From: an uncultured Lachnospiraceae bacterium
GTDB taxonomy: Bacteria; Bacillota; Clostridia; Lachnospirales; Lachnospiraceae
Direction: 5' to 3'
Length of the DNA: 64,000 bases
NCBI GenBank assembly: GCA_910579285.1
Contig: CAJTTT010000018.1
Span: 409-64,408, forward strand
Part shown: positions 16,805 to 25,880 of the stretch, one piece after another
Layout of the letters: every line of letters begins with the position of its first letter
How positions within the stretch are numbered: position 1 is the stretch's first letter
The notes under the pieces: model-generated
The model's database searches: none
What the model was told of the DNA's origin: nothing
Seen by the model: the letters and a program-made list of their open reading frames with translations, nothing else
Translations under genes and position numbers: made by a program

Positions 16805-17599
16805 TTAACCATTTCTTCTCTGTCTATAAGCCTCGTACATCAGTATGGACGAAGCCACCGCGGCATTCAGAGACTCCGCTTTTCCCTCCATCGGAATCGC
16901 AAGAAGCGTATCTGCGCAGGCTGCTGTTTCCTCCCGCAGTCCGTTGGCCTCGTTGCCGATCAGAAAAGCCGTACTCCGACGATACTCGTGCGCATCGTAA
17001 AAGGACTTTGCGTCCAGATGGGCGGCGTAGACAGATATCCCCTTTCCCTGCAGCATCCTGATGATGGAAGGAAGCGACTCCGCATAGAGAAACGGCACCC
17101 GGTAAACCGCACCCATCGTGGAACGGATGGTTTTCGGATTATAGATGTCAGCCGTCCGGCTGCTCATAATCACGCCGTCCGCGCCGGCTGCCTCCGCTGT
17201 CCGAAAGATCGTCCCCAGGTTTCCCGGGTCCTGTATATCCTCCAAAACAATAAATAACGACTGTTTTTTATCTGTGTTCTGCAGCATTTCTTCTATATTA
17301 TAGTGTCGCTGCCGCACCAGGCAGAGGATCCCCTGGGGAGTCACCGTATCCGACATCCTGGCAAAGACTTCGTCCGCCACGATCTCACTGGAAAGCCCAG
17401 ACAGTTTTTCCCCATACTGCGCATACATTTCCTTCTCTGCGCTCTGCGCGATATACACCTGGCTGATCCACTCCGCCGGCGCCTCACCGAACAGTTTCCT
17501 GCCCTCCACCACAAAGAGTCCCTGCCTGTCCCGCTCCTTCTTCTTCCCAATCAGGGCGGACACTTCCTTGACGGATTTGTTGTGCAAACTTGTAATCAT
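16805..17599 (-). CDS. TrmH/SpoU-family RNA 2'-O-methyltransferase
   Basis: 264 residues. It should methylate a ribose 2'-OH on rRNA or tRNA using SAM. The N-terminal substrate-binding domain (QGLFVVEGRKLFGEA) precedes a SPOUT knot with motif 1 (LEDIQDPGNLGTIFRTAEA) and motif 2 region (STMGAVYRVPF). Motif 3 is IPMEGKAESLNAAVASSILM. This is the 23S rRNA (RlmB-like) branch most often seen in Firmicutes, but the target cannot be read from sequence. The start at 17599 follows GGAGGAAACT; a longer in-frame frame to 17755 runs through the pfkA terminator and is rejected. Confidence 0.92.
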   Translation of the reverse strand: MITSLHNKSVKEVSALIGKKKERDRQGLFVVEGRKLFGEAPAEWISQVYIAQSAEKEMYAQYGEKLSGLSSEIVADEVFARMSDTVTPQGILCLVRQRHYNIEEMLQNTDKKQSLFIVLEDIQDPGNLGTIFRTAEAAGADGVIMSSRTADIYNPKTIRSTMGAVYRVPFLYAESLPSIIRMLQGKGISVYAAHLDAKSFYDAHEYRRSTAFLIGNEANGLREETAACADTLLAIPMEGKAESLNAAVASSILMYEAYRQRRNG

Positions 17600-17689
17600 A
17601 GTTTCCTCCATACGGCCTGCTGCCATACCTGTCATAAGCGGAGCCGAAACGCAGCGCGTCTGCCGTCCGCATGTTTCTTCATTCATAAA

Positions 17690-17723
17690 GATTCCCCGCA
17701 AATGCGACCATCCGCGGGGAACC
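17690..17723 (-). terminator. Rho-independent terminator after pfkA
   Basis: On the minus strand TTCCCCGC pairs with GCGGGGAA (17692-17699 with 17714-17721) and is followed by TCTTTAT. It lies about 55 bases past the pfkA stop codon and before the methyltransferase start. Confidence 0.65.
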
Positions 17724-17777
17724 ATCCATATCCTATATTTTCGCAACTTCTGCACCCGCAGACCTGCGCCTTTGCGG

Positions 17778-18746
17778 TTATAAAATCTTTGACATCTCGT
17801 AGGGATAATCGGGAATGCCCTTCTCCATGCTCAGCGCTTCCTCGATATCGAAATCCAGGAACTCGCCATGCTGGTAGCCTACCACCCGGTTTGTCTTGCC
17901 CTCGCAGAGAATATCCGCCGCATAGCAGCCCATGATCGAAGCATAGTAACGGTCTTTACAGGTAGGGGAACCACCCCTCTGCATGTAGCCCAGGATCGTG
18001 GCTCTCGTCTCAATGCCCGTAGCCGCCTCAATTCTTCTCGCCATAGAAGTGGAATGCCCGATACCCTCCGCGTTGATAATCAGATGGTGGGTTTTTCCCT
18101 TTTTCCTGTTGGCAATGATATTGTTGATGATCTGCTGCTCGTTGTAATCGTATTTCTCCGGCAGAAGAATGTCCTCCGCGCCGTTGGAAATGCCGCACCA
18201 CAGTGCGATATATCCCGCATTTCTGCCCATAACCTCAATGATACTGCATCTCTCATGGGAGGAGGAAGTATCTCTGACCTTGTCAATGGCCTGCATCGCC
18301 GTATTGATCGCCGTATCGAAACCGATGGTATACTCCGTACAGGCAATGTCCAGATCTATCGTTCCCGGCAGGCCGATGGTATTGATCCCATGTCTGGAAA
18401 GCGCCTGCGCTCCCCGGTAGGAGCCGTCCCCGCCGATTACCACCAGGCCGTCGATGCCGTGTTTATGGCAGATTTCCGCACCTTTCTGCTGTCCCTCTTC
18501 CGTGCGGAACTCGTGGCACCGCGCCGTACCAAGAATGGTGCCGCCGCGCTGGATCGTGTCCGAAACCGACCACTTCTCCATGTCTATGATCTCTTCATTG
18601 AGAAGTCCCTGATAGCCCTTCTTAATCCCCTTAACCTTGACGCCGTTAGCGATTCCCTTCCTTACCACTGCACGGATCGCCGCATTCATGCCCGGCGCGT
18701 CTCCCCCGCTTGTCAGCACACCGATCGTCTTAATCTGCTTCGCCAT
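17778..18746 (-). CDS. pfkA: 6-phosphofructokinase (ATP type)
   Basis: 322 residues. It phosphorylates fructose-6-phosphate in glycolysis. GVLTSGGDAPGMNAAIRAVV is the nucleotide-binding start. GGDGSYRGAQAL carries Gly rather than Asp at the position that separates ATP from pyrophosphate users. The catalytic segment reads PGTIDLDIACTEYTIG; the usual Asn of TIDND is Leu here, though the catalytic Asp is kept. EVMGRNAGYIAL and MQRGGSPTCKDR complete the family pattern. The start at 18746 gives the normal N-terminus. dnaE lies 150 bases upstream, a common arrangement in Clostridia. Confidence 0.95.
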   Translation of the reverse strand: MAKQIKTIGVLTSGGDAPGMNAAIRAVVRKGIANGVKVKGIKKGYQGLLNEEIIDMEKWSVSDTIQRGGTILGTARCHEFRTEEGQQKGAEICHKHGIDGLVVIGGDGSYRGAQALSRHGINTIGLPGTIDLDIACTEYTIGFDTAINTAMQAIDKVRDTSSSHERCSIIEVMGRNAGYIALWCGISNGAEDILLPEKYDYNEQQIINNIIANRKKGKTHHLIINAEGIGHSTSMARRIEAATGIETRATILGYMQRGGSPTCKDRYYASIMGCYAADILCEGKTNRVVGYQHGEFLDFDIEEALSMEKGIPDYPYEMSKIL

Positions 18747-18896
18747 ACCGATTCCCACACCTTTCCACTCTGTCATGTGTTATGCCTTTTATTCAGCTAA
18801 CTGCCAGCACACTGGCCGTTTACTGCCCATAAAATCCTATCTGTATTTTACATGATAAAGAAAGGTTTTTCAACGATTTTTATAAGACTTCCTCCG

Positions 18897-21800
18897 TTAT
18901 ACCACTTTTATATTTCCCTCACCGAACGCCGCCTCCAGCTTTGTGATCAGCGGCGCCTGTGCCGACACGTTCCAGTTGGCAGGCAGCGGATTCATGGCTT
19001 TGGGATTCTCCACATAGATCACCACGCTGTCCCTGCCTTCCGCCTCCCGCAAAAGATCGAAAAGCGCGTCTTTCTGCGCCTCGTAGGCTTCTTTTGTGGG
19101 GAATTTGATCCAGAGCTTTTTCGGCATCTGCTCAAAGGTTGTGATCTGTTCGCAGACAAGTTTCGCGTCCTTGTCCTCCTCCACAGACACCCTGCCCCTG
19201 ACGAAGACCTTGCTGTCCTCCATCACTGCACTGCCGTACCGCTCGTAATCCCTCGGAAAGACAATCACTTCCACGGAACCAACCAGATCTTCCACCTGCA
19301 GGAAGGCCATCACCTTCTCATTCTTGGTGTACTTGATTTTTTTCTCCGTGATCATGCCGCCAATGGTCACCTTGGCGCCGTCCGTCACCCTCGTCTCCCC
19401 GGTCTCCTCGTCCAGCATAAAATCCGCCGTGGTGTTCGTGATGTTCTTTTTCCACGTCTCCCTGTACTCCTCCAGCGGATGCCCGCTGATATAAATGCCA
19501 AGCACTTCCTTCTCGAAAGCCAGCTTCATCTCCTTGGAATACTCTCCCACATCGGGCAGGCTTACCCGGTAGTCCACCTTCTCCTCCTCTGCCGCCAGGT
19601 CAAACAGGGTAATCTGGCCTGCCAGGTTATTCTTGCGGTTCTGCTGGATGCCGTCAATCACCTGCAGATACACACTGAGGAGCTGCTTGCGCGTGCCCCC
19701 CAGGCTGTCCATCGCTCCCGCCTTGATAAAGTGTTCCACCACGCGCTTATTCATATCCCGGTCTGTCACGCGTGTCACAAAATCTCCCAGATTCTGGTAC
19801 GGACCTCTGGCCTCGCGCTCCGCAACCACCGCGTCGATCACAGGACGGCCCACGCTCTTGATGGCGGAGAGGGCGTAGCGGATCTGTCCGTCCGCCACCG
19901 AGAAACCGTTCTCCCCCACGTTGATATCCGGCGGCAGAATCTGTATGCCCATGTTCCTGCTTGTCATAATGTACTCCGCCACCTTGCCGGGATTGTCGAT
20001 CACGGAAGTCATCAGCGCAGCCATAAACTCCACAGGATAATAATATTTCATGTAAGCCGTCTGGTACGCCACCACAGCATAGCAGGCCGCGTGGGACTTA
20101 TTGAAGGCGTACTTTGCAAAATCCATCATGGTGTCGTAAATGTGGTCCGCCACCTTTGCGTCGATGCCGTTGGCCACGCAGCCGGGCACCCCCTCCTGCT
20201 CATTTCCATAGGTGAAGTTTTTCCGCTCCTGCTCCATCACATACTGCTTTTTCTTGCTCATGGCGCGGCGCACGAGATCGCTTCTGCCCATCGTGTAGCC
20301 GCCAAGCTCCCGCACGATCTGCATTACCTGCTCCTGATACACAATACAGCCGTAGGTGGGCGCCAGGATCGGCTCAAGCTGGGGACAGTCATAAGTCACC
20401 GTCTCCGGGTGGTTCTTTCCCTTGATATATTTCGGTATAAAGTCCATAGGCCCGGGGCGGTAGAGGGAAATACCCGCGATCACATCCTCCAGGCTCTGGG
20501 GCTTTAACTCCTTCATAAAGCTCTTCATTCCGCCGCTTTCCAGCTGGAACACGCCGTCCGTCCTCCCCGTTCCGAGGGAAGCAAGGACCTCCTTGTCATC
20601 GTAATCAATCCTGTCAATGTCTATCACAATGCCCTTGCTCTGCTCCACAAGCCGCACCGCGTTCTGGATTACTGTCAGTGTCCGCAGGCCCAGAAAATCC
20701 ATCTTCAAAAGCCCCAGCTCCTCGATGGTCGTCATGGGGAACTGGGTGGTGATGGAGCCGTCGGCGCCTCTTGACAGGGGCACAAACTCATCCGCCGCCT
20801 CCGGGCAGATCACGACGCCCGCCGCATGCATGGAAGTATGCCGGGGCAGACCCTCCAGTCTCCTGCACATGTCAATCAGATTGTGCACCTGCTCATCTTC
20901 CTGATACAGACTCTTAAATTCCGGGTTCATCTCAAGCGCCCTGTCTATGGGGACACCCTGGTTCTGCTCATTGGGAATCATCTTCGCAAGGCGGTCCACA
21001 TAGGCGTAAGGCAGATCCATCACCCTTCCCACATCCCGGATCACACCCTTGGCCGCCATTGTACCGAAAGTGACAATCTGCACAACCCTGTCGCTGCCAT
21101 ACTTTTGACCTACATAGTCAATCACTTCCTGCCGCCTCTCAAAACAGAAGTCCACGTCAATATCCGGCATGGAGACACGTTCCGGGTTTAAGAACCGCTC
21201 AAAAAGAAGGCTGTATTTGATGGGATCAATATTGGTAATTTTCAGACAGTAAGACACGATGCTTCCCGCCGCCGAACCTCTGCCCGGCCCTACCGCAATC
21301 CCGTTCTCCCGGCAGTAATTGATATAGTCCCACACGATCAGAAAGTAGTCCACAAACCCCATGCTCTGGATCGTGTCCAGTTCATAACGCAGACGCTCCT
21401 GCAGGGAACCGTCATCCTCCGGGTAGCGTTCCTTCATCCCGTCCTGACAGAGCTTATTCAGGTAGCTCCAGGAGTCATAGCCCTCCGGCGCCTCATAGCG
21501 GGGCACCTTGTAATTGCCAAACTCAATCTCCACATGACAGCGGTCGGCAATCCGCTGGGTGTTCTCCACCGCCTCCCAGGCGTATGGAAAAAGCCCTTTC
21601 ATCTCCTCCTCGCTCTTCACATAATACTGGCCGCCCTCGTAGCGCATCCGATCCTCATCAGCCACCTTCTTTCCCGTCTGCAGACAGAGCAGAATGTCGT
21701 GGGGCTGGGCATCGTCAGCGTAGGTGTAGTGCACGTCGTTGGTTGCCACAAGGGGAATGTCCAGCTCCCTGCTCATGCGAAGAAGCACGGAATTGACCGA

Positions 21801-22352
21801 CTGCTGCGCCGGAATCCCGTGATCCTGCAATTCGAGAAAATAATTGTCCTTCCCAAAAATATTCTGATATCTGAGCGCCGCTTTCTTCGCCTCATCCACA
21901 AGGCCCTTCTGGATGTAACGGGGCACCTCGCCCGCCAGACAGGCCGAGAGCGCGATCAGCCCTTCGTGGTACTGCTCCAGCACTTCCAGATCCACGCGGG
22001 GCCTGTAGTAGTACCCTTCCGTAAAGCCCTTGCTGACAATCTTCACGAGATTCGCATAGCCTGTGTTGTTCTCAGCCAGAAGCACCAGATGATAGTAGCG
22101 GTCCTCGCCGCCCGTCAGCTCCCTGTCAAAACGGGAGTGGGGCGCCACATAGACTTCACAGCCGATCACCGGGTTGATCCCCGCCTCCTTCGCCGCCTTA
22201 TAGAAATCAACGACTCCGTACATGACGCCGTGATCCGTGATCGCCGCGCTGTCCATCCCCAGCTCCTTCACATACCTCACATACTCTTTTATTTTGTTGG
22301 AACCGTCCAGAAGACTAAACTCTGTGTGAACATGCAGATGCGCAAATGCCAT
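18897..22352 (-). CDS. dnaE: DNA polymerase III alpha subunit (DnaE)
   Basis: 1151 residues, the standard DnaE1 size. It is a replicative polymerase catalytic subunit. The N-terminal PHP domain is AFAHLHVHTEFSLLDGS with TDHGVMYGVVDFYKAAKEAG. The palm has PGRGSAAGSIVSYCL and the catalytic MPDIDVDFCFERR. YQEQVMQI and AMSKKK follow in the fingers, and FNKSHAACYAVVAYQTAYM precedes tandem helix-hairpin-helix and OB-fold (GGMITEKKIKYTKNEKVMAF) modules. There is no exonuclease insert, so this is not PolC. The start at 22352 has GGAAGG about nine bases upstream; an in-frame extension to 22487 carries no family sequence. Confidence 0.97.
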   Translation of the reverse strand: MAFAHLHVHTEFSLLDGSNKIKEYVRYVKELGMDSAAITDHGVMYGVVDFYKAAKEAGINPVIGCEVYVAPHSRFDRELTGGEDRYYHLVLLAENNTGYANLVKIVSKGFTEGYYYRPRVDLEVLEQYHEGLIALSACLAGEVPRYIQKGLVDEAKKAALRYQNIFGKDNYFLELQDHGIPAQQSVNSVLLRMSRELDIPLVATNDVHYTYADDAQPHDILLCLQTGKKVADEDRMRYEGGQYYVKSEEEMKGLFPYAWEAVENTQRIADRCHVEIEFGNYKVPRYEAPEGYDSWSYLNKLCQDGMKERYPEDDGSLQERLRYELDTIQSMGFVDYFLIVWDYINYCRENGIAVGPGRGSAAGSIVSYCLKITNIDPIKYSLLFERFLNPERVSMPDIDVDFCFERRQEVIDYVGQKYGSDRVVQIVTFGTMAAKGVIRDVGRVMDLPYAYVDRLAKMIPNEQNQGVPIDRALEMNPEFKSLYQEDEQVHNLIDMCRRLEGLPRHTSMHAAGVVICPEAADEFVPLSRGADGSITTQFPMTTIEELGLLKMDFLGLRTLTVIQNAVRLVEQSKGIVIDIDRIDYDDKEVLASLGTGRTDGVFQLESGGMKSFMKELKPQSLEDVIAGISLYRPGPMDFIPKYIKGKNHPETVTYDCPQLEPILAPTYGCIVYQEQVMQIVRELGGYTMGRSDLVRRAMSKKKQYVMEQERKNFTYGNEQEGVPGCVANGIDAKVADHIYDTMMDFAKYAFNKSHAACYAVVAYQTAYMKYYYPVEFMAALMTSVIDNPGKVAEYIMTSRNMGIQILPPDINVGENGFSVADGQIRYALSAIKSVGRPVIDAVVAEREARGPYQNLGDFVTRVTDRDMNKRVVEHFIKAGAMDSLGGTRKQLLSVYLQVIDGIQQNRKNNLAGQITLFDLAAEEEKVDYRVSLPDVGEYSKEMKLAFEKEVLGIYISGHPLEEYRETWKKNITNTTADFMLDEETGETRVTDGAKVTIGGMITEKKIKYTKNEKVMAFLQVEDLVGSVEVIVFPRDYERYGSAVMEDSKVFVRGRVSVEEDKDAKLVCEQITTFEQMPKKLWIKFPTKEAYEAQKDALFDLLREAEGRDSVVIYVENPKAMNPLPANWNVSAQAPLITKLEAAFGEGNIKVV

Positions 22353-22505
22353 GATGGTATCCTTCCCGGAAAATCCTGTGTAAGTGCCGCAAATCCGTGT
22401 TTTTATCGTCCTGTTTATTATAGACGCTGGAACGGAATCAGTCAAACACATCCGGGCAGGACTCCCCGGTTCCGCCCGCAGACACACAGGCCGGACATAC
22501 TTTTT

Positions 22506-23195
22506 CTACATCACATCCCGCGTCTCCAGCCGGCAGATCGACAGATAAACAGACACGATGGCAGTCACAAACAAAACGGCATAAAATGTCATATTGTTGG
22601 CCAGAGTCGCCGAACCGATCCCTCCCTGTGTGAAGCAGACGATGATAACCGATGCCACAATCGCGGCCTTGGACGATCTCATTTTCAGACCGATCGGAAG
22701 CGCGAGAAAGCTGATGCTCACCATCGCCGCCGAGCCAAGGACAGCCTCCAGCCAGAAGGACGGTTCTCCAATCGAAAGACCCGCAGCGGTTATGCCCGTG
22801 GAAGACCTTGTAAAAATCAGGACAAAAGAGATCACGGCCTTGCTGACTGTCATCGCCGCAAAATTAAAAATCCACACCGCAAAGATTTTTGCCAGCACGA
22901 TCCTGCTGCGCCTGATCGGATAAGAGAACATCAGGTTGATCGTCTTTTTCTCATATGCTCCTACAAGATAGGACGCAATCATCACACCCGTAAAAACAAT
23001 GTAGGACACATGGACAAACATCCCAACGGAAACGTCCAGCATACTTTTTCCGTATGCCTGTACCGTCTCCTCCCGCTCCAGCTCCCCCGCCGCCATAAGC
23101 AGCAATGCGAGAAGAACCCCTGTTGTCACCGCCGCGTTGCGGATCTGTTTCCAAACATTATTTTTCTTCCACTCTAATTTGATCAGTTTAAGCAT
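22506..23195 (-). CDS. ABC-2-type exporter permease
   Basis: 229 residues. Six membrane segments are visible (AAVTTGVLLALLLMAAG, VSYIVFTGVMIASYLVGAY, IFNFAAMTVSKAVISFVLIF, LEAVLGSAAMVSISFLALPI, AIVASVIIVCF, NMTFYAVLFVTAIVSVYLSI). This matches the permease halves of lantibiotic- or bacitracin-type self-protection exporters. The start codon overlaps the ATPase gene by eight bases, so the two are coupled. It is the last gene of the tightly spaced minus-strand run that begins at 32.6 kb. Substrate unknown; peptide antibiotics are the usual clients of this architecture. Confidence 0.85.
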   Translation of the reverse strand: MLKLIKLEWKKNNVWKQIRNAAVTTGVLLALLLMAAGELEREETVQAYGKSMLDVSVGMFVHVSYIVFTGVMIASYLVGAYEKKTINLMFSYPIRRSRIVLAKIFAVWIFNFAAMTVSKAVISFVLIFTRSSTGITAAGLSIGEPSFWLEAVLGSAAMVSISFLALPIGLKMRSSKAAIVASVIIVCFTQGGIGSATLANNMTFYAVLFVTAIVSVYLSICRLETRDVM

Positions 23196-24111
23196 CTGCG
23201 TTCACCTCCCCGGTCAGTTTCAGGAAATAATCCTCCAATGTCTCTGCCCGTCTCCCGAAGGAAACTACCGGCACCTCATTTAAGGCCAGTGTTTTCACCA
23301 TCTCTTCCATTGTGACACGATCGTCATAAATGCGGATCATCCCGCCGTCGATCACCTTGAAATTGGTAAGTCCCAGTTTCTCTGAGAGTACATAGGCCGC
23401 CTTCTCCGGACTGTGCACGGACAGTTCCATGTAAGCCAGACTCATCTCCTCGATTTCCTTCAGTCCGATTTCCTTTTTCATCCTGCCCTGATGGATCACT
23501 CCGATCGTGTCCGCGATGCTCTCTATCTCCGAGAGAATGTGGGAGGACACCAGAATCGTTGTCCCGTGCTCCGTGCACAGCATCCGCAGCAGCTCTCTGA
23601 TCTGTTTCATGCCCGACGGATCAAGGCCGTTTGTCGGCTCGTCGAGAATCAGCAGTTCGGGCCTGCACAAAATCGCCCTTGCAATGCCAAGCCGCTCCTT
23701 CATACCAAGGGAGTATTGTTTGACAGGCTGTTTCGCAGCCTCCGCCAGATCCAGCATCTCCAGCGCCTGCTCCACACTTCCATGCTGATAGTACCCCATG
23801 TACTCACAGTGCATCTGCAGGTTTTCAGACCCGGTCATATGCTCGTAAAACGTAGGAAATTCAATGATGCTCCCAATCCGCCTCAGCACTTCATAGGACT
23901 GCGGCGTAAGCGGTTTTCCGAAAAGCTCGACAGTTCCCCCGGCAGGCTTCCAGAGATTCAGAATCATTTTCATCACCGTCGTCTTGCCTGCCCCGTTGGG
24001 ACCGAGGAATCCATAGATTTCTCCTTTTTTGACGTGAAGGTCCACGTCCCTTACCAGTTCTTTGCCGCCAATGGTTTTGGTCAGGCGGCTTGTTTGTAAA
24101 ATATATGACAT
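23188..24111 (-). CDS. ABC exporter ATPase (lantibiotic/bacitracin-resistance type)
   Basis: 307 residues. Walker A GPNGAGKTT is near residue 38. The signature reads QYSLGMKERLGIARAIL, Walker B is LLILDEPTNGLDPSG, and the H-loop lies in SSHILSEIESIADTIG. A C-terminal extension of about 80 residues is typical of BcrA-like proteins. The start at 24111 (MSYILQTSRLTKTIGG) has AGGGGG eight bases upstream. Translation couples to the permease through an eight-base overlap. It is 110 bases after the histidine kinase, so the two-component pair upstream probably regulates or is cotranscribed with it, as in many clostridial peptide-detox modules. Confidence 0.9.
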   Translation of the reverse strand: MSYILQTSRLTKTIGGKELVRDVDLHVKKGEIYGFLGPNGAGKTTVMKMILNLWKPAGGTVELFGKPLTPQSYEVLRRIGSIIEFPTFYEHMTGSENLQMHCEYMGYYQHGSVEQALEMLDLAEAAKQPVKQYSLGMKERLGIARAILCRPELLILDEPTNGLDPSGMKQIRELLRMLCTEHGTTILVSSHILSEIESIADTIGVIHQGRMKKEIGLKEIEEMSLAYMELSVHSPEKAAYVLSEKLGLTNFKVIDGGMIRIYDDRVTMEEMVKTLALNEVPVVSFGRRAETLEDYFLKLTGEVNADA

Positions 24112-24221
24112 GCTTGCTGCCCCCTTTCTGTTATAACCCATTGTAACGGCTGTATTTTTCAAAACTCTTACTCAATTCTTACAAATTTCTTTCGAAATCC
24201 AGATACGCTGCCATCCCCGGA

Positions 24222-25157
24222 TCAAATATCATACGGCGCACGCTTCAGCCTTACGGTAAACGTGGTTTTCACATGGGGAACACTCTCCAGCGTAAGGTCC
24301 CCTCCCATCTGCTCCGCCAGCTTTTTGGCAATGGTCAGCCCCAGACCGTTTCCCTGCACGCTCCGGCTGCGGGAATCCTCCATCGTAAAAAGACGCTCAA
24401 ACACGCTCTGCGCAAAAGCGCGGTCAATGCCTTTCCCCCTGTCGTCCACATCGATGTACGCCCACTGCCCCTCCGTTCTGACAAAAAGCCCAAGATACTT
24501 CCCCTCCTGGCCGTAACGGATCACATTGGAGAGGAGATTTGACAAAATGCGCTGCAAAGCCTCCCGGTTTCCCTGCACTGGAACAGCCTGCTCCGGCAGC
24601 CCGATCTCCACCTGAAAATCCGCCCCGGTAAGCATTTCGTAAAAATCCAGGACACTCTCCCGGCATACCTCGCACACATCCAGCCGGGAAAGCGTCACAT
24701 CCGTATCTCCGGCTTCCAGCTTTGCCAACGAAAAAAAGCTGTCGATCAGCTCCATCAGGGCCTGCGCCTTCTGTTCCGCCTTCTCCAGCATCTCCGGCTC
24801 CGCCGTGCCCTTTGTCCGCATGATCTCCAGATAGCCCCGGATTACAGTCATGGGCGTTTTCATGTCATGGGAAATATTGGAGAGCATTTTTCTGGAAGAG
24901 ATCTCGGCACGGCAAAAATCCGCCTCCGCCTTTGCGCTCTTCTCCAGAAGGCGGTTGATCTGCGCCGCCAGCTCCATCAGCTCCCTGTTATCCGTAAAGA
25001 CCATCAGTCTCTCACCGCTGTCCCCGTCCATAATTTCTTTCAGCTTCTGATGGATTTCCCGGATTCTTTTCTGTGTGCCTGTACGGAACGCAAACTGCTG
25101 GTACAGAACAACTGCCGCCAGCCCTGCTGACAACAGGCCCAAAACAAATGTCGTCAT
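24222..25157 (-). CDS. Membrane sensor histidine kinase
   Basis: 311 residues. One clear N-terminal membrane segment (FVLGLLSAGLAAVVLYQQFA) is followed directly by a short helical linker, so there is almost no extracellular sensor. Such kinases usually sense through a partner, often an ABC transporter. The HisKA box is MLSNISHDMKTPMTVIRGYL. The HATPase part carries N-box LSNLLSNVIRYG, G1 DDRGKGI and G2 GNGLGLTIAKKLAEQMGG. The start overlaps the response-regulator stop by four bases. The nearby BcrAB-like exporter is the obvious output, and perhaps the sensing partner. Confidence 0.92.
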   Translation of the reverse strand: MTTFVLGLLSAGLAAVVLYQQFAFRTGTQKRIREIHQKLKEIMDGDSGERLMVFTDNRELMELAAQINRLLEKSAKAEADFCRAEISSRKMLSNISHDMKTPMTVIRGYLEIMRTKGTAEPEMLEKAEQKAQALMELIDSFFSLAKLEAGDTDVTLSRLDVCEVCRESVLDFYEMLTGADFQVEIGLPEQAVPVQGNREALQRILSNLLSNVIRYGQEGKYLGLFVRTEGQWAYIDVDDRGKGIDRAFAQSVFERLFTMEDSRSRSVQGNGLGLTIAKKLAEQMGGDLTLESVPHVKTTFTVRLKRAPYDI

Positions 25158-25867
25158 ACCGCTCCCCCAAGTTTATATCCGATTCCCCAGACCGTCAGCA
25201 CATACCGGGGATTTCTCGGGTCGTCCTCAATCTTATTGCGCAGTCTGCTGATATGGACGTTCACCGCATTTTCGTCCCCGCAGTACGCATCCTGCCACAC
25301 AAGGGAATAGAGCTGTTCTTTGGTGTAAACTTTCTTCGGATTCTGCATAAAGAGCTTCAGGATCTCAAACTCCTTGGCCGTCAGATCAATGGCTTCTTCT
25401 CCCTTTTTCACCGTATAGTCGGACAGATTCATGGTCAGCGCCCCGGCCCTGAGCACAGAAAGTTCTGCGCCGATTGTCCCTGCGGCCGCCCCGTCATACT
25501 GCATCGTCCTGCGCAGAGCCGCCTTGATCCGGGCCAGCACTTCCACCACGGAGAACGGCTTCGTGATGTAATCGTCCGCCCCCAGCCCCAGCCCCAATGT
25601 CTTATCGCTCTCCGAATCTTTCGCGGAAATGATAAGGATCGGGACGTAGCTGCTCTGTCTGATATGCTTCATCACACCCATTCCGCTGATCTTCGGGATC
25701 ATCAGATCCAGCAGGACAAGGTCGTATGAAGTCTCGTCAAACATAGCGCAGGCCTGCTGTCCATCAAAGACGCAGGCCACCTCATAGTTTTCCGTTTCCA
25801 GATAATTTTTAAGCATTTCGCTGATTTCAGCGTCATCCTCCACCAGAAGGATTTTGTATGGATTCAT
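25154..25867 (-). CDS. OmpR-family response regulator
   Basis: 237 residues. The receiver domain starts YKILLVEDDAEISEML. The phospho-acceptor Asp is in DLVLLDLMIPKISGM and the switch Lys in DDYITKPFSVVEVLARI. The winged-helix effector ends VHISRLRNKIEDDPRNPRYV with VWGIGYKLG. The start at 25867 follows AGAGGTAAAG; an upstream in-frame extension would overlap the HD-GYP gene and is Lys/Arg-rich filler. It is translationally coupled to the histidine kinase. The HD-GYP gene ends only 13 bases upstream, so this pair probably belongs to the long operon. Confidence 0.93.
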   Translation of the reverse strand: MNPYKILLVEDDAEISEMLKNYLETENYEVACVFDGQQACAMFDETSYDLVLLDLMIPKISGMGVMKHIRQSSYVPILIISAKDSESDKTLGLGLGADDYITKPFSVVEVLARIKAALRRTMQYDGAAAGTIGAELSVLRAGALTMNLSDYTVKKGEEAIDLTAKEFEILKLFMQNPKKVYTKEQLYSLVWQDAYCGDENAVNVHISRLRNKIEDDPRNPRYVLTVWGIGYKLGGAV

Positions 25868-25880
25868 CGCTTTACCTCTG

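Noticed and set aside
18852..20507. 551-codon plus-strand frame over the 3' half of dnaE
   Set aside because: It is antisense to clear DnaE motifs; composition (His, Leu and Arg-rich) is that of a shadow frame.
21534..23177. 547-codon plus-strand frame over dnaE and the permease
   Set aside because: It spans two real minus-strand genes and the gap between them, and has no recognisable domain.
22506..25867. Vancomycin-type VanRS resistance cassette
   Set aside because: The kinase lacks an extracellular loop and no vanHAX-like genes follow; a BcrAB-type exporter fits the peptide-detox modules better.
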